In this document: positions 6,597 through 9,303 of the stretch, piece by piece | How the letters are laid out: each line of letters opens with the position of its first letter | Numbering within the stretch: position 1 is the first letter of the stretch | Assembly: GCA_003669575.1 (NCBI GenBank) | Contig: QWOR01000231.1 | Location: 1 to 9,303 of the forward strand | DNA from: Planctomycetota bacterium | GTDB taxonomy: Bacteria; Planctomycetota; Planctomycetia; Planctomycetales; Planctomycetaceae | DNA length: 9,303 bases | Reading direction: 5' to 3' | Notes under the pieces: generated by a model | Databases searched by the model: none | The model's input: only the letters and a program-made list of their open reading frames with translations | Told to the model about the DNA's origin: nothing | Translations under genes and position numbers: made by a program

Positions 6597-6852
6597 ATCG
6601 CCGAGTCCTGAGGTCCCCGAGGGGCGGGGATGGATTCGAGCTTCGAAGTCATTCGGAGCGTCGAGAGGGATGCCCAGCAGTCCATTGCCGACAGTCGTCG
6701 AGAAGCATCTGACGCTTCACGACACACGGTCACTTACGGAATCGATTTAACCACAAAGGGGTCCGCGCGTGAAGGGTCCGTCACTCAGATTTTCGTCAGG
6801 AGTCAGATGCCCTCAGGTCCGCACGGACGAAGACATCTGACAGGTCTCGTCA
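6597..6852. other. intergenic interval with inverted repeats and no firm gene
   Basis: These 256 bases separate the CxxC protein gene from the DUF1559 gene, both on the minus strand. The octamer catctgac occurs at 6706-6713 and 6834-6841, and its complement gtcagatg at 6802-6809, so 6802-6841 can fold as a hairpin with a nested gtcc/ggac stem (6817-6820 with 6825-6828). The hairpin lies 12 bases after the DUF1559 stop on that strand but lacks a T tract. GGTCCG occurs three times (6760, 6775 and 6816). A marginal minus-strand promoter (TTCACG at 6773-6768, 17-base spacer, TTAAAT at 6750-6745) could serve the CxxC protein gene. A plus-strand frame at 6630-6893 has a good ribosome binding site but poor coding character. 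Confidence 0.4.
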
Positions 6853-7695
6853 TCAATCTCGAACTCCACCTTTCGGGATCCATTTCCGCTTGACGAATGA
6901 CGCATGCGGATATCGATATGGTTCCCAGGATCGCATGACGTGGGCGGTCTCGGGACGAATCTCAACGGGACCCGCAAGCTGTCGCCAGAGCTCCTGTGAG
7001 ATGTCCACACTGATGTCACGCACAGATCCATCAAGAATCACAGCTTGAGTAATCTCACGCCCGGGGCAGCCAAAGCCATGAGACTGCCGATGTCCCATGG
7101 TGACATCTCTCCAGTTCGTCGGATAACCAAACGGTGCAAAGTCCCCGTAAGCATCGGCGACGATCAGTATCTGCCCGGTTCCATGATTCTGGATTCGCTC
7201 GTCGTTGATCGAAACCGAGCTATTGCGGTACAGCAACCAAGAGTTGGCCGAATACGCATTGAGAGCCAGCCCATCCGACTGTTTCATTGGGCCCAATGTT
7301 GGATTCGTGTAGTACGAGGATTCGTTGCTTTCTGAAAGCAACATGAAGTACCCAAACTGCTCTGGATCATCCCAGCGCCGTGTCCCGGGCTGCGCGGAGC
7401 TATACCACGAGTTGGCATCCATGTAGGGCACTAAAGACGATGTCCAATCGTTCAGACCATCCCCCTCATCATCAAACACGCCATCTGGACAGAGCACTTC
7501 GTACGTGTCGAAGTAATTGTGAAGGGCCAGACTGATCGACTTCAGGTTATTGCGACTACGGGATCGACGTGCCTCTTCACGAGTATGCTGGATGACCGGA
7601 AGCAACACCGCAATCAGCAGGCTCACAACCGCAATGACCACGAGGAATTCAGTCCTCGTGAATCCCAAACGCATAGAGCGACGTTGCATCCCCAC
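6853..7695 (-). CDS. DUF1559 family protein with type IV pilin-like N-terminus
   Basis: A pseudopilin-like protein of the planctomycete DUF1559 family (280 residues). The N-terminus carries a type III (prepilin) signal: a short basic leader, cleavage expected between G11 and F12 in LGFTRTEF, the conserved Glu at +5 (E16), and a hydrophobic helix (about 17-36). Next comes a family segment ARRSRSRNNLKSISLALHNY, where the cysteine often seen before NNLK is replaced. The C-terminal family motif appears as ILDGSVRDIS at about 220-229. The middle is divergent and rich in Tyr, Ser and Trp. Such proteins are thought to be processed by a prepilin peptidase and held in the inner membrane, or assembled into a pseudopilus; no exact role is known. 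I took the GTG at 7695 because GGAG (7705-7702) is 6 bases upstream; an in-frame ATG at 7689 is the alternative. No other secretion gene is nearby, so it looks like one of many scattered copies. Confidence 0.85.
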   Translation of the reverse strand: MGMQRRSMRLGFTRTEFLVVIAVVSLLIAVLLPVIQHTREEARRSRSRNNLKSISLALHNYFDTYEVLCPDGVFDDEGDGLNDWTSSLVPYMDANSWYSSAQPGTRRWDDPEQFGYFMLLSESNESSYYTNPTLGPMKQSDGLALNAYSANSWLLYRNSSVSINDERIQNHGTGQILIVADAYGDFAPFGYPTNWRDVTMGHRQSHGFGCPGREITQAVILDGSVRDISVDISQELWRQLAGPVEIRPETAHVMRSWEPYRYPHASFVKRKWIPKGGVRD

Positions 7696-7818
7696 GGTGA
7701 TCTCCGCTGATCAAAGGCGACATTCTGTCAGCTCAATCTACGCCAGCGGCCATTGAAATTCGGGCGCTAAGTTCAACGACGATCTCACCCTCTGCATCTC
7801 ATTCCAAGACTTGTGCAT

Positions 7819-8688
7819 TTAGTTCCTGGCCAGCCAGATGTCGGTCACGCCGAGCACCAGAATCCCGACGCTGATCGCCGCGTTCACATGAAAGAACGCG
7901 GTGTTCACGCGGCTCAGATCATCGGGCCGCACCAGCGAGTGTTCATAGATCAGAAGCAACGTCAATACGATCACGCCGACCAGAAACACATTGCCCAGTG
8001 GTGCATATCTCCACAGCGCGAACAGTGAGAGCACTGTCAGCAGGTGGCTGAACGCCGCGATTTTGAGAGCAGCTGGAATCCCCACGCGGGCCGGAATACT
8101 CGACAGACCTCTTTGACGATCGAAGTCGGCGTCCTGTGTCGCATACAGGATGTCGAACCCTCCGACCCAGAAGAAGATCACCGCAGCGAGCAACACCGGT
8201 GGTAACTCGATCGTTCCCCGAATTGCGATCCACGCGGCGATCGGCGAGAGCATCAACGCGGCACTGAGCCAGTAATGGCACAGCGACGTGAACCGCTTCG
8301 CATACGAATACCCAAACAGGAACAACAACACCGGCACCGAAAGAATGAGCGGCCAGCGATTCGGCAGGAAGACCAGCGTCGTCGCGACGAATCCGATCGA
8401 GCAGAGTCCGATAAACATCGCGACCGCCCGTGGCGTCAGCAACCCGGCGGGGATGTGCCGACGCACGGTGCGGGGATTCGCCGCATCCACTTCGCGATCG
8501 ACCAGACGGTTAAATGCCATGGCAGCTGAGCGGGCGAGTACCATACAGACCAGGATGCCGACCAGATCGCGAACGCGAAATGGGGTCTTCTGCCAGGCCA
8601 GTGCCGCCGAGAGTAATGCAAACGGCAGCGCAAACACGGTATGGCTGAAGCGAATCAGTTCCAGAAAATGTCGAACGCGATCAAACAT
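7819..8688 (-). CDS. mqnP: UbiA-family 4-hydroxybenzoate polyprenyltransferase-like, probable MqnP
   Basis: Integral-membrane prenyltransferase of the UbiA superfamily (289 residues) that joins a polyprenyl chain from its diphosphate to an aromatic acceptor. About eight or nine hydrophobic helices are visible. The first Asp-rich motif is AFNRLVDREVDAANPRT (N60, D64, D68). The second is GFDILYATQDADFD (D179, D186, D190), followed by SIPARVG. Together these bind the magnesium-diphosphate. The FNR-D-D-NPRT-R-IP-G pattern and the GFD-YA-QD-FD pattern resemble the MqnP type of the futalosine menaquinone pathway more than E. coli UbiA, which has NDxxDRDID and DTQYAMVDRD. Menaquinone use by planctomycetes fits this. 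No other menaquinone gene is in the window. The ATG at 8686-8688 has only a weak, distant GGAA upstream. The alternatives are a ubiquinone-type UbiA or another aromatic prenyltransferase; the family call is firm and the MqnP call likely. Confidence 0.85.
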   Translation of the reverse strand: MFDRVRHFLELIRFSHTVFALPFALLSAALAWQKTPFRVRDLVGILVCMVLARSAAMAFNRLVDREVDAANPRTVRRHIPAGLLTPRAVAMFIGLCSIGFVATTLVFLPNRWPLILSVPVLLFLFGYSYAKRFTSLCHYWLSAALMLSPIAAWIAIRGTIELPPVLLAAVIFFWVGGFDILYATQDADFDRQRGLSSIPARVGIPAALKIAAFSHLLTVLSLFALWRYAPLGNVFLVGVIVLTLLLIYEHSLVRPDDLSRVNTAFFHVNAAISVGILVLGVTDIWLARN

Positions 8689-8803
8689 GAGTGACGATCA
8701 GTTCCAGGTGAGTCGCAGTCCTCGGGACACATTCCACGTCTCCCGCATTGGCCGCACTGACGAGGTTCTCAGAGTCGTGTTCGGCATGCAATGGAGACCT
8801 TCG

Positions 8804-8847
8804 AAATGAGAAACGGTCGGTGTGTTCCGTTGGGACCACACCGACCG
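8804..8847 (-). terminator. intrinsic terminator after the DUF3467 gene
   Basis: A perfect 11-base-pair stem (8814-8824 with 8837-8847) continues, after one mismatch, into 3 more pairs (8826-8828 with 8833-8835) closed by a four-base loop. Read on the minus strand, the stem is followed by TTTCTCATTT (8813-8804). It lies 35 bases after the DUF3467 stop. A smaller 6-base-pair hairpin (8848-8853 with 8859-8864) abuts it on the upstream side of the transcript. The T-rich tail exists only in the minus direction, so it should separate DUF3467 from the prenyltransferase gene. Confidence 0.85.
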
Positions 8848-8882
8848 CATTGACTTCTTCAATGAATTGAATCCTTCTCCGA

Positions 8883-9224
8883 TTAACGAGCAGCGCTCTC
8901 GCCCTGGACCCGCTTGCGGATATCGGTTTCCAATCGCCCGAAGACCTGCTCATGACGCTGAACCGTCGCTGACTGGAGGGCAGCCAGACGCTTGGCTGTG
9001 AAGTGATTGAGGATCACGCGTTGTGAGACGCGGACCTTCTGGACTCCTGCGCCCATCGGATTCGGATTCAGTGCCAGGTCGAGGATCACCTCTTCCGGAG
9101 TGCTGGAGACCCGGCACAGATTGGAGTACAGGCCATCGACACCGGAATCGTCGAGTTCAATACGAACCTGACCTTCTTGTTCCTGGGGGGCGGCGGTCGG
9201 TGGATTCAGAGGATTATCAGCCAT
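8883..9224 (-). CDS. DUF3467 domain-containing protein
   Basis: A small soluble protein of 113 residues that I recognise as the DUF3467 family, whose function is not known. The first 18 or so residues (proline, glutamine and glutamate rich) look disordered. The domain then runs from about 19 to 107: VRIELDDSGVDGLYSNLCRVSSTP, then EEVILDLALNPNP, then VRVSQRVILNHFTAKRL, then a helix ATVQRHEQVFGRLETDIRKRV. The mix of short beta strands and a final helix suggests a compact alpha/beta fold. No catalytic motif, membrane segment or metal-binding cysteine pattern is visible (one Cys at 37). The ATG at 9224 has GAGG (9233-9230) with 5 bases of spacing. The gene appears to be a single-gene unit, with a plausible promoter upstream and a strong terminator downstream, which suggests substantial independent expression. 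Confidence 0.88.
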   Translation of the reverse strand: MADNPLNPPTAAPQEQEGQVRIELDDSGVDGLYSNLCRVSSTPEEVILDLALNPNPMGAGVQKVRVSQRVILNHFTAKRLAALQSATVQRHEQVFGRLETDIRKRVQGESAAR

Positions 9225-9262
9225 GCGTGCCTCGAAAGAAGAGGGTTGAGAGGAGTGCTGTT

Positions 9263-9290
9263 CTTATAGCAAGATGGATGGTCTCCTCAA
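9263..9290 (-). promoter_or_regulatory. putative sigma-70-type promoter of the DUF3467 gene
   Basis: On the minus strand TTGAGG (9290-9285, four of six matches to TTGACA) is followed after 16 bases by TATAAG (9268-9263, five of six matches to TATAAT). Transcription would start near 9256, giving a leader of about 30 bases before the ATG at 9224 with its GAGG site. Planctomycete promoters are poorly defined, so this is a consensus match only. Confidence 0.5.
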
Positions 9291-9303
9291 GGCCGATTTC
9301 TAA

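Noticed and set aside
7696..7818. Promoter or riboswitch upstream of the DUF1559 gene
   Set aside because: Only poor consensus matches and no convincing stem set were seen in these 123 bases.
8681..8953. Minus-strand open frame of 90 codons between DUF3467 and the prenyltransferase gene
   Set aside because: It runs through the strong terminator and overlaps both real genes in another frame; the protein resembles no family and has no ribosome binding site of note.

Overview
The window looks like chromosomal DNA of a planctomycete (order Planctomycetales or a close relative). This is inferred from three signs: a DUF1559 protein with a type IV pilin-like N-terminus, a family greatly expanded in that phylum; an MqnP-type (futalosine-pathway) UbiA prenyltransferase; and a small DUF3467 protein. 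The DNA is moderately GC-rich and genes on both strands share a similar style. No rRNA, tRNA, CRISPR array, transposase or phage gene was seen.

The left part (1-5644, + strand) is the F1 end of an F-type ATP synthase operon in the standard order: the C-terminal part of atpF (b), then atpH (delta), atpA (alpha), atpG (gamma), atpD (beta) and atpC (epsilon). It closes with a clear intrinsic terminator at 5606-5644. The Fo genes for a and c and the membrane anchor of b should lie left of the window. Together the products form the catalytic head (alpha3 beta3), the central shaft (gamma, epsilon) and the peripheral stalk (b, delta) of the proton- or sodium-driven ATP synthase. atpH and atpA overlap by about 50 bases. 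Three of the gaps between genes carry inverted repeats; the largest is a REPIN- or MITE-like pair in the 155-base atpG-atpD gap.

The right part (5663-9224) lies wholly on the minus strand and converges on the ATP synthase terminator. From right to left it holds a DUF3467 protein with a plausible promoter and a strong terminator, the prenyltransferase (probable mqnP), the DUF1559 pseudopilin-like protein, a 100-residue protein with two CxxC pairs, and a membrane-anchored thermonuclease. These genes do not form an obvious pathway. Only the last two (67-base gap) look likely to be co-transcribed.

Most of the window is ordinary core genome and I see no convincing new multi-gene system. The items most worth a second look are the paired repeat between atpG and atpD, the intercistronic hairpins, the long atpH/atpA overlap and the uncharacterised CxxC protein.
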